This document shows, piece after piece, positions 47,929 through 56,953 of a stretch of 64,000 nucleotides of DNA (within the stretch, counting starts at the first letter, position 1; every line of letters starts with the position of its first letter). A program made the translations under genes and the position numbers. Source of the DNA: Brenneria rubrifaciens. GTDB taxonomy: Bacteria; Pseudomonadota; Gammaproteobacteria; Enterobacterales; Enterobacteriaceae. The stretch lies in contig NZ_CP034035.1 in assembly GCF_005484945.1 (NCBI RefSeq), positions 682,001 to 746,000 of the forward strand, written 5' to 3'. The notes beneath the pieces are model-generated. The model saw nothing but the letters and a program-made list of their open reading frames with translations, did no database searches and was not told where the DNA came from.

Positions 47929-48795
47929 TCATATACCACAACTCTTTTGATGATAATTTTTATAAACTTTCGCAATCGCCTGAATAGTGGCACGACTTTT
48001 TTGGTCTGATAACGCAGAATGCAAAACAATATCCAATGGAGGAAGCGTAGGGAGGGCAAATTTTTCGCTCACTTCGTTTAAGTGAGGTGGTGCCAGACGA
48101 TAGGGTAATACACCAACAGCAATTCCACTTGATATAGCCGCAATTACCGCAGGAACACCTACGCCCACAAAAACTTCTTGGAAGTCGATACCTGACTGGC
48201 GCAGCAGTCGTGTAGCCTGATCACGGATACCACATTCAGGAGAAAGACTGGCTAGTTGCAAAGGCTGACTAGGGAATAGCGCAAAATCAGGGGTGGCGAA
48301 CCATCCGAAGCGCTCTGGACATAAAACCAAGCCATCGCGCCTGTCGTCATCATTACGCACGATCACCGCATCAAGTTGGTCATTACCAAACTCATGCATA
48401 AGCACATGCGAACTATCAACTTTAACCTCAATTAACTGTGAAGGATTGAGTGATCTCAACTTGGCGAAAATCTCCGGAACTTCCGGTCCCATGACATAGC
48501 ATGAAATTCCTAGTTTGAATTTTCTATCTACTGTTGTCGTTAGGCTTAAAATAGCTCGTTCATGAGAGTTGAGGAGGTCTTGAGCTGATTCGATAAAGCT
48601 TCTACCAAAGACCGAAAGGCGCACTTGACGAGGAGTACGCTCAATCAATTTTTGCCCTAACCTGTCCTCCAAGCGTTTAAGTTTAACGCTTAAAGCACCT
48701 TGCGTTGAACCCAATTCACTGGCGGCTCGGGTAAAACTCTTAGACTCTGCTATTTTGACAAATACCCTAACGGCATCAATATCCAGAGAGATCAT
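47929..48795 (-). CDS. LysR-family transcriptional regulator
   Basis: 288 residues. The N-terminal winged helix-turn-helix (FTRAASELGSTQGALSVKLKRL in two stretches, about 20-45) is followed by a LysR-type ligand-binding domain (FKLGISCYVMGPEVPEIF onward). It is divergent from the DHA2 exporter at 48990 with a 194-bp shared promoter region, the usual pattern for a regulator of an efflux pump. It may also govern the biosynthetic genes behind the exporter. Confidence 0.88.
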   Translation of the reverse strand: MISLDIDAVRVFVKIAESKSFTRAASELGSTQGALSVKLKRLEDRLGQKLIERTPRQVRLSVFGRSFIESAQDLLNSHERAILSLTTTVDRKFKLGISCYVMGPEVPEIFAKLRSLNPSQLIEVKVDSSHVLMHEFGNDQLDAVIVRNDDDRRDGLVLCPERFGWFATPDFALFPSQPLQLASLSPECGIRDQATRLLRQSGIDFQEVFVGVGVPAVIAAISSGIAVGVLPYRLAPPHLNEVSEKFALPTLPPLDIVLHSALSDQKSRATIQAIAKVYKNYHQKSCGI

Positions 48796-48800
48796 TTCAA

Positions 48801-48840
48801 CTATTCCGTTTTGTTGTCATCTATTCCGTTTTGTTGTCAT
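48801..48840. repeat. Perfect 20-bp tandem duplication upstream of the LysR gene
   Basis: CTATTCCGTTTTGTTGTCAT occurs twice back to back (48801-48820, 48821-48840), ending 6 bp from the LysR start codon region. It lies in the 5' leader and could change spacing or translation of the regulator. Confidence 0.9.
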
Positions 48841-48989
48841 AGATATACGACATTACACCATATCTGGACAGCGAGAAAAATGTTACATTTTACTTCCCTT
48901 TAGAACACTTAATAAATTCAATCTGTTACTTGCAATAAGTGTTTGTTTATAAATGTGTCATTTCATCAGAACTACGGAGCGAAATGTAA

Positions 48990-50495
48990 ATGGTCGCGAC
49001 CATATCATCGAAAAATAAGATAGCGCTTGCTGCGGTGTGCTTATCGGCGATAATGCTGGGTTTAGAAATAACCAGTATTCCTTCAATTTTACCTACATTG
49101 GAAAAGACGCTTCCCGCTGAATTCAGACAATTACAATGGATAATGAATGCCTATACCCTTGCCATGTGTTCTAGCCTAGTTGCAATGGGGGCATTAGCAG
49201 ATCGCTTTGGTCGGAAGCGCATTTTCATGGTCGGTATTACCATTTTTGGTGTGGCCTCGTTAATCTGTGGTTTGGCTACTAGTGCAGCGTTATTGATAGG
49301 GGCTCGTTTTCTGCAAGGTGCCAGTGCGGCAGCGATGCTCTCCTGTCAGGTTGCCGTGCTATCGCATCAGTTTAGGGATGGGCCAGAAAGGGGGATCGCC
49401 TTTGGTTGGTGGGGAATTATGTTTGGCCTCGGATTGGGTTTCGGTCCGATTGTTGGTGGTGCCATTCTTGCAATATTGAGTTGGCATTGGGTGTTTCTCA
49501 TCCACGTAGTTATAGCTATTGCGACAGTGACCGCAGCACGTGTAGGGGTAGTGGAATCTGGTGACCCGCATGTTGTCAGAATTGATCTTGGCGGCATCAT
49601 TACTTTGCCTATTGCGGTGTTTGGCTTTGTCTATCTGATAACCCAGGGGAATGAGATGAACCTAACATCCTCCGTAGGCAAAGGGATTCTCGCTATAAGT
49701 GTTGCCAGTTTGTTGCTGTTCGTTTTTATTGAGTTAAAAAGCAAACGTCCAATCTTTGACTTCAAAGCATTCCGCATTCGTAATTTCTCTGTTGCTTTGC
49801 TGGGGGCGAGTGGGATGAACTTCTCTTTCTGGCCATTCGTTATCTATTTTCCGATTTATCTGCAGTCTGTGCTTGGTTACAGCAGCGTGGCGGCAGGGCT
49901 GATTGTGCTGGCTTATACATTGCCTACTATTGTTATTCCACCTTACGCCGAGCGTCTATTACAAAAGCGTGGACCAGGCTTTGTTATTCCAGTTGGTCTG
50001 TTTACTATTGGGGTAGGTTTCGCATTGTTGCATTTTGTAATTACTTCAAGCAATTCAAGTTGGTTAACTTTGCTGCCAGGATGCTTGATCGCTGGCATTG
50101 GCTTAGGGTTGACCAATACCCCGGTAACCAACACCTCAACCGGCTCTCTGCCTCCCGAGCGTGCTGGAATGGCTTCAGGCATGGAATTTAGTGCCAGAAT
50201 GATCTCATTAGCAATTAATATCGCAGTGATGGGCTTTATATTGATTTCAGGTGTTACAGCTAGCTTGATCAATTCCGTACCAGGGAATACTTTGGCTGGG
50301 ATCGCAAATACTGTGGCGGCTGGTAATTTTAATCAGGAACAGCTTCATGGGATAACTGTAGATACAGCTCATGCTGCATTTGTACATGGTATAGGTTGGG
50401 TAACATTATATGGAACATTAGCACCAGTTATTATTGGATTGTTGGCTTCGTTTATTGCAGAAAAGCAGTCCTCTAAACTTTCTGTTGCTGATTAA
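48990..50495 (+). CDS. MFS exporter, DHA2 family (EmrB/QacA type)
   Basis: 501 residues with about 14 membrane helices. DHA2 signatures: LGLEITSIPSILPTLEKTL (helix 1), QWIMNAYTLAMCSSLVAMGALADRFGRKR (motif A) and RFLQGASAAAMLSCQ. Divergent from a LysR regulator and directly upstream of the ACP/KAS III genes on the same strand, so it is a candidate export or self-resistance pump for the cluster product. GGAG precedes the start. Confidence 0.88.
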   Translation: MVATISSKNKIALAAVCLSAIMLGLEITSIPSILPTLEKTLPAEFRQLQWIMNAYTLAMCSSLVAMGALADRFGRKRIFMVGITIFGVASLICGLATSAALLIGARFLQGASAAAMLSCQVAVLSHQFRDGPERGIAFGWWGIMFGLGLGFGPIVGGAILAILSWHWVFLIHVVIAIATVTAARVGVVESGDPHVVRIDLGGIITLPIAVFGFVYLITQGNEMNLTSSVGKGILAISVASLLLFVFIELKSKRPIFDFKAFRIRNFSVALLGASGMNFSFWPFVIYFPIYLQSVLGYSSVAAGLIVLAYTLPTIVIPPYAERLLQKRGPGFVIPVGLFTIGVGFALLHFVITSSNSSWLTLLPGCLIAGIGLGLTNTPVTNTSTGSLPPERAGMASGMEFSARMISLAINIAVMGFILISGVTASLINSVPGNTLAGIANTVAAGNFNQEQLHGITVDTAHAAFVHGIGWVTLYGTLAPVIIGLLASFIAEKQSSKLSVAD

Positions 50496-50558
50496 CTTAA
50501 ATCTCAAGTTGATTATGTTATTTTAAATAAAATTATATTTTATCTTCTTTCTATAAAC

Positions 50559-50609
50559 AGCGAGATAGTGACCACGTATATCAACAATAATACGACACGC
50601 TATCTCGCT
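50559..50609. promoter_or_regulatory. Stem-loop in the exporter-ACP gap
   Basis: AGCGAGATAG (50559-50568) and CTATCTCGCT (50600-50609) are perfect 10-base arms, extendable to 12 with a G-U pair, around a 27-base loop. No T run follows. It may be an operator, an mRNA-stabilising hairpin or an attenuator before the biosynthetic operon. Confidence 0.55.
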
Positions 50610-50628
50610 CTATAATATCGGGAATAAT

Positions 50629-50856
50629 ATGGAAAATAGTCTTGAAGTTGTACGTCCGCAAATCTCACTGGTTTTAGATATGGATCAAAAAGATATTACT
50701 CTTGAAACAAATTTAAAAGAAAATGAAAAGTGGGATTCTTTTGCTATTCTTGCTGCTGTCGCATTAGTGACTAAGCATACAGGAAAGCAAATGACAGTGG
50801 ATGAAATGAAAAAAATAACAAATGTTGGTGACTTGGTGGCTTTTTTAAAAGCTTAA
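50629..50856 (+). CDS. Acyl carrier protein
   Basis: 75 residues, acidic, four-helix ACP pattern. The phosphopantetheine serine is Ser37 in KWDSFAILAAV, where the usual DSL is DSF. First gene of the biosynthetic block, followed after 13 bp by a KAS III gene. It should be loaded by the PPTase at 58165 and carry the growing acyl chain. Confidence 0.85.
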   Translation: MENSLEVVRPQISLVLDMDQKDITLETNLKENEKWDSFAILAAVALVTKHTGKQMTVDEMKKITNVGDLVAFLKA

Positions 50857-50869
50857 GAGATATATTTTA

Positions 50870-51877
50870 ATGTATACAAAATCTATTTCAGGGATTAGTG
50901 TTAAGGCGATAACAGCGGCAATACCTTCTACTATTATGGGGGAAAAAGACTTTGTCGAATTATATGGTGAAAAAAATACTTCACGTGTTATTCGTGGTAC
51001 CGGGATAAGGTCTATAAGAGTAGCACAAGGGCTACGAACCAGCGATATGATATCATCCGCAATTGAACATTTATCAAAAAATATCGATTTCGATAAAAGT
51101 GAGATTGATGGGGTGATTGTGATTACGCAAACGCCAGATGACTGGAGCCCGGGTACGGCATTTAGTATTCATCAGAAACTGGAGTTACCACGGCATTGTT
51201 TTCTACTTGATTTAAACTCAGGCTGTTCGGGGTATGCCAATGGAATTATTCAAGCAGCAGCACTGATAAATTCAAATGTATGCAAGAATGTAATGGTATG
51301 CACAGGAGATATAAATACCCGTTTAATCAGTGATAAAGACTATCAAATCAGAATGCTCTTCGGTGATGCGGCTACGGTATCGTTAGTCACAAAAGGCAGT
51401 GATAATATAAGTTTTATTTATGGTTCCGACGGCAGTGGGAGAGAGCTGCTGGGTACTAATCTAAATTATGAGAAAAATGATCTTACATCGGGTCGCATCG
51501 GATTCTTAAAGATGGATGGTGCGGCAGTAATGAGTTTTGCGCTTAAACGTGTACCTGAAGTAATTAACACTTTATTAGAAGAAACACAGGTGAAAAAAGA
51601 GAATGTAGACTTATATGCACTTCATCAACCGAATGAGTTTATACTAGGTTATCTCCGAGATATACTCGAACTGGATGATAAAAAACTACCAGCTGACGTG
51701 GATGGCATTGGCAATACCAACTCAAGCTCGATTCCGTTACTTTTATGTCGAAAAAAATGGAATAGCCGAAAAGATAATGTGTTAATTTGTGGTTTTGGTG
51801 TTGGTCTCTCTTGGAATTCAATGTTGCTGAATCTTAATGATACGATCATGATTGAACCGATGGAGATTATAGTTTAA
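50870..51877 (+). CDS. 3-oxoacyl-ACP synthase III (KAS III / FabH-like)
   Basis: 335 residues of thiolase fold. Full catalytic triad: Cys119 (LDLNSGCSGYANG), His252 (YALHQPNEF) and Asn282 (GIGNTNSSSIP). KAS III enzymes start chains by condensing an acyl-CoA with malonyl-ACP, or in tetronate and similar pathways join two units. It diverges clearly from housekeeping FabH in length and sequence and lies between ACP and AsnB-like genes, so a specialised pathway is likely. Confidence 0.9.
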   Translation: MYTKSISGISVKAITAAIPSTIMGEKDFVELYGEKNTSRVIRGTGIRSIRVAQGLRTSDMISSAIEHLSKNIDFDKSEIDGVIVITQTPDDWSPGTAFSIHQKLELPRHCFLLDLNSGCSGYANGIIQAAALINSNVCKNVMVCTGDINTRLISDKDYQIRMLFGDAATVSLVTKGSDNISFIYGSDGSGRELLGTNLNYEKNDLTSGRIGFLKMDGAAVMSFALKRVPEVINTLLEETQVKKENVDLYALHQPNEFILGYLRDILELDDKKLPADVDGIGNTNSSSIPLLLCRKKWNSRKDNVLICGFGVGLSWNSMLLNLNDTIMIEPMEIIV

Positions 51878-51916
51878 ATATTTTTCTGTATACCCATAAT
51901 ACTGCGATCTAATGAT

Positions 51917-51946
51917 TTATTCTTATTCTTATTCTTATTCTTATTC
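51917..51946. repeat. Hexanucleotide repeat (TTATTC)5
   Basis: Five perfect TTATTC units in the 188-bp gap between the KAS III and AsnB-like genes, about 120 bp upstream of the latter. Such repeats can change copy number by slippage and alter promoter spacing. Confidence 0.9.
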
Positions 51947-52065
51947 TATTTTAATTTGTAATTTGATTTTTTGGGATTGAATTATATTGTCACCTGTCTG
52001 TAATTTTTATTATTTATAGTGTGTTTTATCTATAACGATTTTTGACTTTATTCAAGGGATGATAT

Positions 52066-53907
52066 ATGTGTGGTATTTGTGGCTGGGTGGATTTTAAAAA
52101 TAAATATACTGAAAGAACAGAGCTTGTTAAGGCTATGACACATTCTTTGGCGCATCGTGGTCCAGATGGGCAAGGGATGTGGAATGACAAATACGCATCA
52201 TTAGGGCATCAACGTCTGGCAATTATTGATATTGAACATGGTGCTCAACCCATGGAAGCCAGAAACCATGCTGGCAACCATGTTGTGATTGCATTTAACG
52301 GACAAGTTTTTAATTTCAAAGAATTGCGCGAAGAACTTAAAAATTTTGGTTACCAATTCGATACTAATAGTGACACTGAAGTTCTGCTTAAAGGTTATTT
52401 GCACTGGAGAGAGAATGTTGTGCATCACCTTAATGGTATGTACGCAGTCTCTATTTGGGATTGTAAGCATAGCCAGCTACTTCTATTCCGTGATCGCATG
52501 GGTATCAAGCCGCTGTATTATGCGCTGACAGAGACAGGGGTCGTGTTTGCTTCAGAGCCGAAGGCCTTATTTATTAGCTCAATGGTTGCACCACGCATGA
52601 CTAGGAATGGCTTTTGTGAGTTGCTGGATATGGTCAAAACACCTGAGCGCACTATTTATGACGGTGTATTCGAGGTTCGTCCCGGTTCCATGCTGATTTT
52701 TGATCGCAATGGTCTGCGAAAAGAAACGTATTGGGCTCTGCAGGCGCAAGCTCATCATGATAGTTTGGACCTAACCATTGATACTGTAAAAAACTTACTG
52801 ACTGATACGGTCAGGAGACAAATCATTTCTGATGTTCCTGTCTGTTCTTTGTTGTCAGGAGGTTTGGATTCTTCCGCTATCACTGCGATGGCGGCTAAAG
52901 AACTGACTCAAGGAAGTCTTCCATCATTCTCTGTTGATTTTACTCATAATATTGAGTTATTTCAGGCTGATGGTGTACGTGGTGCTCCTGACGCTCCTTT
53001 TGCCAGACTGTTGGCCGAGTATGCTGGCACACAGCATACTGAGTTGCTGCTACGTAGCGAGGAAATGCTTCATGGCTCCATCAGACACAGTGTATTGCGA
53101 GCGGTAGATGCCCCTCCTGCATATTGGGGGGATATGTGGCCGTCACTTTATCTGCTATTTCGTGAACTGAAGACGCATTCAAGTGTTGCATTATCTGGAG
53201 AAGGGGCTGATGAGATTTTCGGTGGCTATCAGTGGTTCAGAAACCCTGCCGCACGAGATGCCGAAACGTTTCCATGGCTTACTGCAGGTTCTTCACGCTA
53301 TTTTGGCGGGATTCAGTTACTTTCCCGTGATCTACTTGCTTCATTAGAGCGAGAAAAATATAGGGCTGAACGATACCAGGAGGCTTTACAGGAAGTTCCA
53401 CTACTTCAGGGAGAATCAGCTGATGACCGGCGCATGCGCCAAATCTCGTATCTGGCCATCACCCGGTTTCTGCCAACATTACTGGATAGAAATGACCGGA
53501 TGAGTATGGCCGTGGGATTGGAAGTGCGCGTTCCATTTTGTGACCATCGTTTAGTTGAATATGTATTCAATACGCCATGGAGTATGAAAAGCTTTGATGG
53601 CCGAGAAAAAAGCTTACTTCGTGCCGCGACGCAGTGCTTATTACCGGAAAGTATTATTAACCGTATTAAAACACCTTATCCAGCTACCCAGGATGGGGCG
53701 TACGAAAAGGGACTGCGAGCGGAACTTGCGGTTATCGCTGAAAACAACCGTTCCCCTGTTTATGACTTGATCGATCGACAGAAAATTATCGCCTTGCTGA
53801 ATAGAGAATCATCGGAAATCAGTCAACCTTATAATCGTGGTAGCATTGAAATGGTGCTATGGATGAATAGATGGATGAATGAATACCAAGTGTCTGTGGC
53901 AGTATGA
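52066..53907 (+). CDS. Glutamine-hydrolysing asparagine synthetase-like amidotransferase (AsnB family)
   Basis: 613 residues. The N-terminal Ntn amidotransferase domain starts at the processed Cys2 (MCGICGWVDF) with RGPDGQG and the ammonia-binding NSDTEVLL; the synthetase domain has the PP-loop LLSGGLDSSA (263-271) and GEGADEIFGGYQWF. AAGGGATG precedes the start. Within a biosynthetic cluster such enzymes often amidate a carboxylate on the product (or cyclise it) rather than supply asparagine. Which applies here cannot be read from sequence. Confidence 0.9.
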   Translation: MCGICGWVDFKNKYTERTELVKAMTHSLAHRGPDGQGMWNDKYASLGHQRLAIIDIEHGAQPMEARNHAGNHVVIAFNGQVFNFKELREELKNFGYQFDTNSDTEVLLKGYLHWRENVVHHLNGMYAVSIWDCKHSQLLLFRDRMGIKPLYYALTETGVVFASEPKALFISSMVAPRMTRNGFCELLDMVKTPERTIYDGVFEVRPGSMLIFDRNGLRKETYWALQAQAHHDSLDLTIDTVKNLLTDTVRRQIISDVPVCSLLSGGLDSSAITAMAAKELTQGSLPSFSVDFTHNIELFQADGVRGAPDAPFARLLAEYAGTQHTELLLRSEEMLHGSIRHSVLRAVDAPPAYWGDMWPSLYLLFRELKTHSSVALSGEGADEIFGGYQWFRNPAARDAETFPWLTAGSSRYFGGIQLLSRDLLASLEREKYRAERYQEALQEVPLLQGESADDRRMRQISYLAITRFLPTLLDRNDRMSMAVGLEVRVPFCDHRLVEYVFNTPWSMKSFDGREKSLLRAATQCLLPESIINRIKTPYPATQDGAYEKGLRAELAVIAENNRSPVYDLIDRQKIIALLNRESSEISQPYNRGSIEMVLWMNRWMNEYQVSVAV

Positions 53908-53918
53908 CAGGAGCCGCT

Positions 53919-55022
53919 ATGAATAATTACAATGTGATTACGCCTAAGTTACTGCATAAAGATTCAGTAGACGACGTATTACTGACACATCCACGAAAAG
54001 CGTTACCTGCAAGAGTGTTTTTTACGGGGATTAATAAAGATAATTTCAATACAAAAAGCCGGTTAGCAGAGTTGTATAGCATCAATAAAGACGGAGTATA
54101 CCAACTATCCAAGATATCAAAAGAGAAGAATGAGAATAGAATATCTTTTGATAAGTTATTGTTAAGCCGAGTTCAGGATAAAAGTTTTGGCGTTCCTTAT
54201 CAAGTATTGGATATGGCTTCCGCATTTGATAAAATGGAAAAGGAACCGACTGGTAACATTGATGATGAAGAAGTGGATTTTTTTCTGCGGTCTAATAACA
54301 TAAGTCGTTGTTCGACAAGTTTCCAGTTGGTGAATAATGCAGATCATTATTTTTTCTATAGAAAACAACATGAACATGTTCCTGGTATTATGTTTATGGA
54401 GGCTGCACGGCAGGCTATTTATTATCAACTATATACCTATTCCCATCACAAATTGGGGAGGGTTACTGTAAGCTTGAGTGAAATGCAGGCCAAGTTTTAT
54501 ACCTATGGAGAGTTGATGTACCCAATAGAAGTAGTTATTGACGACCTCACAGAGTCAGATTCTCTTCTGCCAGGTGAAGTATTTTATGCAACTTCTTTTT
54601 ATCAACAGGGTAAACTTATTGCAAGAATCACAACCAGGGCACCTGTCATTTCAATTGACAAATTTAAACTAGCTCGGAATGTATTCCTTCTTGGGGATGG
54701 AGACTTTGAACCTTTGCATAAATCTCCGTTGGTGACAATGATTACTGGGCAAGATTTAAGTCAGAATATTGTTAATTTAAAGAAGGTTAGCTCTATTGGT
54801 TGTGTGACGACAGAGCCTAAAAAACAGAATATAGAAAAAGCAATTATCACTTTTATTTACGATAAATCGATTTGCTTCAGTACATCAATTTATAGAATTG
54901 GAAATGTAGAAGAAGGTATTTGTTGGTCTTTTGAAAGAATTGAATACGAAGAATTGGAAAAGCTGAAAGAGATGATTAAACGCGGATTTACTGCATCTAA
55001 CAATCCTTCAAATAGGAAATAA
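53919..55022 (+). CDS. AfsA-type (A-factor biosynthesis) hotdog-domain protein
   Basis: 367 residues; I take the start at 53919 because AGGAG lies five bases upstream (the frame opens 5 codons earlier, overlapping the AsnB-like stop). The signature HEHVPGIMFMEAARQAIYYQ (about residues 147-166) matches the first hotdog repeat of AfsA, followed by VSLSEMQAKFYTYGELMYPIEV. AfsA couples a 3-oxoacyl-ACP to dihydroxyacetone phosphate on the way to gamma-butyrolactone signals in Streptomyces. The second hotdog repeat is less obvious. Neighbours KAS III, ACP and old yellow enzyme suit a butenolide-like product, but this is inference. Confidence 0.78.
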   Translation: MNNYNVITPKLLHKDSVDDVLLTHPRKALPARVFFTGINKDNFNTKSRLAELYSINKDGVYQLSKISKEKNENRISFDKLLLSRVQDKSFGVPYQVLDMASAFDKMEKEPTGNIDDEEVDFFLRSNNISRCSTSFQLVNNADHYFFYRKQHEHVPGIMFMEAARQAIYYQLYTYSHHKLGRVTVSLSEMQAKFYTYGELMYPIEVVIDDLTESDSLLPGEVFYATSFYQQGKLIARITTRAPVISIDKFKLARNVFLLGDGDFEPLHKSPLVTMITGQDLSQNIVNLKKVSSIGCVTTEPKKQNIEKAIITFIYDKSICFSTSIYRIGNVEEGICWSFERIEYEELEKLKEMIKRGFTASNNPSNRK

Positions 55023-55034
55023 AAGAATATACAT

Positions 55035-56171
55035 ATGCCTGATTATTTCAGCTTGAAGCAACCGATATCTTTTGGGAAGAATATATTCGCGAGTAATCGT
55101 ATGTATTTTTCTTCGATTGGTTTTGATCTCTGTGATTCTATGGGAAAACCTTTACCAGAGTTTTTTGAAATTTATAACTCCATAATGGAGGGAGGATGCG
55201 GTTTTGGATTTCTTGGAAATGCTTCTGTTGATCCTCAATCGCAATATACTGACCGGAGTATGAAACTGGTATCGGAGGACCATGCAAATGATTTGCTGCC
55301 AGCCTTTCTGAGTGCTAAGGAGAAGGGGGTTCTTTTAGGCGTTCAATTACAGCATTATGGTGTAAAGGTTAATGGTAATATAACCGCTTCAGATCAAACA
55401 ACTAGTTCAGCAGTCTCTGGTGATGTTACTTTTTTGTCTAATGATCAGATTGAAGGCTACATAAAGCAATTCTACAATGCAGCACTCCAGGCGCTGAGAA
55501 TTGGTGTTCCGGCTTTGCAAATACATGCAGCTAATGGTTATCTTTTGAGCTCATTTTTGTCACCGAGGACTAATCGACGAAATGATCAGTGGGGTGGTTC
55601 ACCGATTAAAAGAGCGAAAATATTGCTGGAAGTGATCCGGAGGATACGTACCTTAGTAGGAGAACAGATGGCTATTTTTGTTCGTTTACAAATTGATGAT
55701 GGACTTAGTAAAGAAGGCATTCATATTGACATGCTAAGTGATGTCATTATTGCCATTGAAGAAGCAGGAGCCGATGCTGTTATTGGTGCAACAGGAATCG
55801 CAGAGACATATGCTAAATTTCTAGGGGATAAAACGTATACCATTAATAAATCACGTGAAGCCGGTCGTTTTTTTAAACAGAGGACTAGTATACCGATAGG
55901 TTTTGCTGCAAATATAGATAGTTTGACGTTAGCGGATGAAATAGTGGATAGCGGAGATGCTGATTTTGTAGGTTTTGGTCGAGCAATTGTTGCAGATCAT
56001 CACTTCGTAAGTAAAGAATTATCTGGACGTTCTCATGAGATTCATCGTTGTCGTTGGGATTCATACTGCTTATTGGATAAGAAAGAGCCTCTAGCAGATC
56101 GTGTATTTTGCTGTGTAAACCCCCGTTACTTACGGCCTCAGCATATTCAGAAAAAACATCAGGAGAAGTGA
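55035..56171 (+). CDS. Old yellow enzyme-type NADH:flavin oxidoreductase
   Basis: 378 residues of FMN TIM barrel. The catalytic HxxN region is HAANGYLLSSFLSPRTNRR followed by NDQWGGS, and VQLQHYG and VRLQIDDG are typical strands. The phosphate-binding end reads FVGFGRAIVADHHF. The C-terminal iron-sulfur and NADH domains of the large 2,4-dienoyl-CoA reductases are absent, although a few cysteines (CRWDSYC, FCCVNP) follow the barrel. It would reduce an activated C=C bond, for example in a butenolide or enone intermediate. Confidence 0.88.
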   Translation: MPDYFSLKQPISFGKNIFASNRMYFSSIGFDLCDSMGKPLPEFFEIYNSIMEGGCGFGFLGNASVDPQSQYTDRSMKLVSEDHANDLLPAFLSAKEKGVLLGVQLQHYGVKVNGNITASDQTTSSAVSGDVTFLSNDQIEGYIKQFYNAALQALRIGVPALQIHAANGYLLSSFLSPRTNRRNDQWGGSPIKRAKILLEVIRRIRTLVGEQMAIFVRLQIDDGLSKEGIHIDMLSDVIIAIEEAGADAVIGATGIAETYAKFLGDKTYTINKSREAGRFFKQRTSIPIGFAANIDSLTLADEIVDSGDADFVGFGRAIVADHHFVSKELSGRSHEIHRCRWDSYCLLDKKEPLADRVFCCVNPRYLRPQHIQKKHQEK

Positions 56172-56174
56172 AAA

Positions 56175-56945
56175 ATGATTTATAGCGGAAAAGTGGCATT
56201 AGTTTCAGGTGGTACTCGCGGTATTGGATTTAATGTAAGTAAAAGCTTGGTGGAAATGGGAGCTTTTTGTTATATCACGGGACGTAATAAAGAAGATGGT
56301 TTACGTGCTCAAGAAACACTTGGTCGTAACGCGCGTTATGTACAATTGGATGTCACCGATGAGAACGCAGTAAATAAGTTGTTTAGTCTTATTCAGACTC
56401 AGCACGGGCAGTTAAATCTGGCAGTAAATAATGCGGGCGTGACAACGAAAAGGGCTTCAGTTCGCGAACTGGATTTGCAAGAATGGACACGTGTATTGAA
56501 TATTAACCTTGTTGGTCCCTTGCTATTGATGTCACATCAAATACAATTGATGGCACAAAGCGAACAGGGATCAATTGTCAACGTTTCATCCTGTGGCGGC
56601 GTTTTGGGGCAACCGCGCCAGAGTGCTTATTCTACAAGTAAAGCCGCATTAAATACTCTCACTCAGGTTACGGCTATCGAATGTGCTAATCCTCCTGAAG
56701 GAGAGCATGTGGTGCGTATTAATGCTGTTTGTCCCGGACCAACTTTGGGGGGGATGAATACTGAAGAGCGCCTTCGTGCTAACCCAGCATCGACTGCAGA
56801 GAAAATTCAGTCAACCGCTATGAAGCGATTTGCTAATCCTGAAGAGATCACTGCAGCAATACTTTGGCTTTTAAGTAAACAATCTTCCTACGTTACTGGC
56901 ACTTTACTTTCTGTTGATGGTGGATTTTCTGCCGGTAAATTCTGA
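56175..56945 (+). CDS. Short-chain dehydrogenase/reductase (FabG-like)
   Basis: 256 residues. Nucleotide motif SGGTRGIGF (11-19), NNAG in VNNAGVTTKR, catalytic Ser in NVSSCGG and Tyr-Lys in SAYSTSKAAL; the end (YVTGTLLSVDGGFSAG) is classical FabG-type. GGAG lies upstream, 3 bp after the OYE stop. Likely a ketoreductase on an ACP-bound or free intermediate of the cluster. Confidence 0.9.
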   Translation: MIYSGKVALVSGGTRGIGFNVSKSLVEMGAFCYITGRNKEDGLRAQETLGRNARYVQLDVTDENAVNKLFSLIQTQHGQLNLAVNNAGVTTKRASVRELDLQEWTRVLNINLVGPLLLMSHQIQLMAQSEQGSIVNVSSCGGVLGQPRQSAYSTSKAALNTLTQVTAIECANPPEGEHVVRINAVCPGPTLGGMNTEERLRANPASTAEKIQSTAMKRFANPEEITAAILWLLSKQSSYVTGTLLSVDGGFSAGKF

Positions 56946-56953
56946 CACCGATT

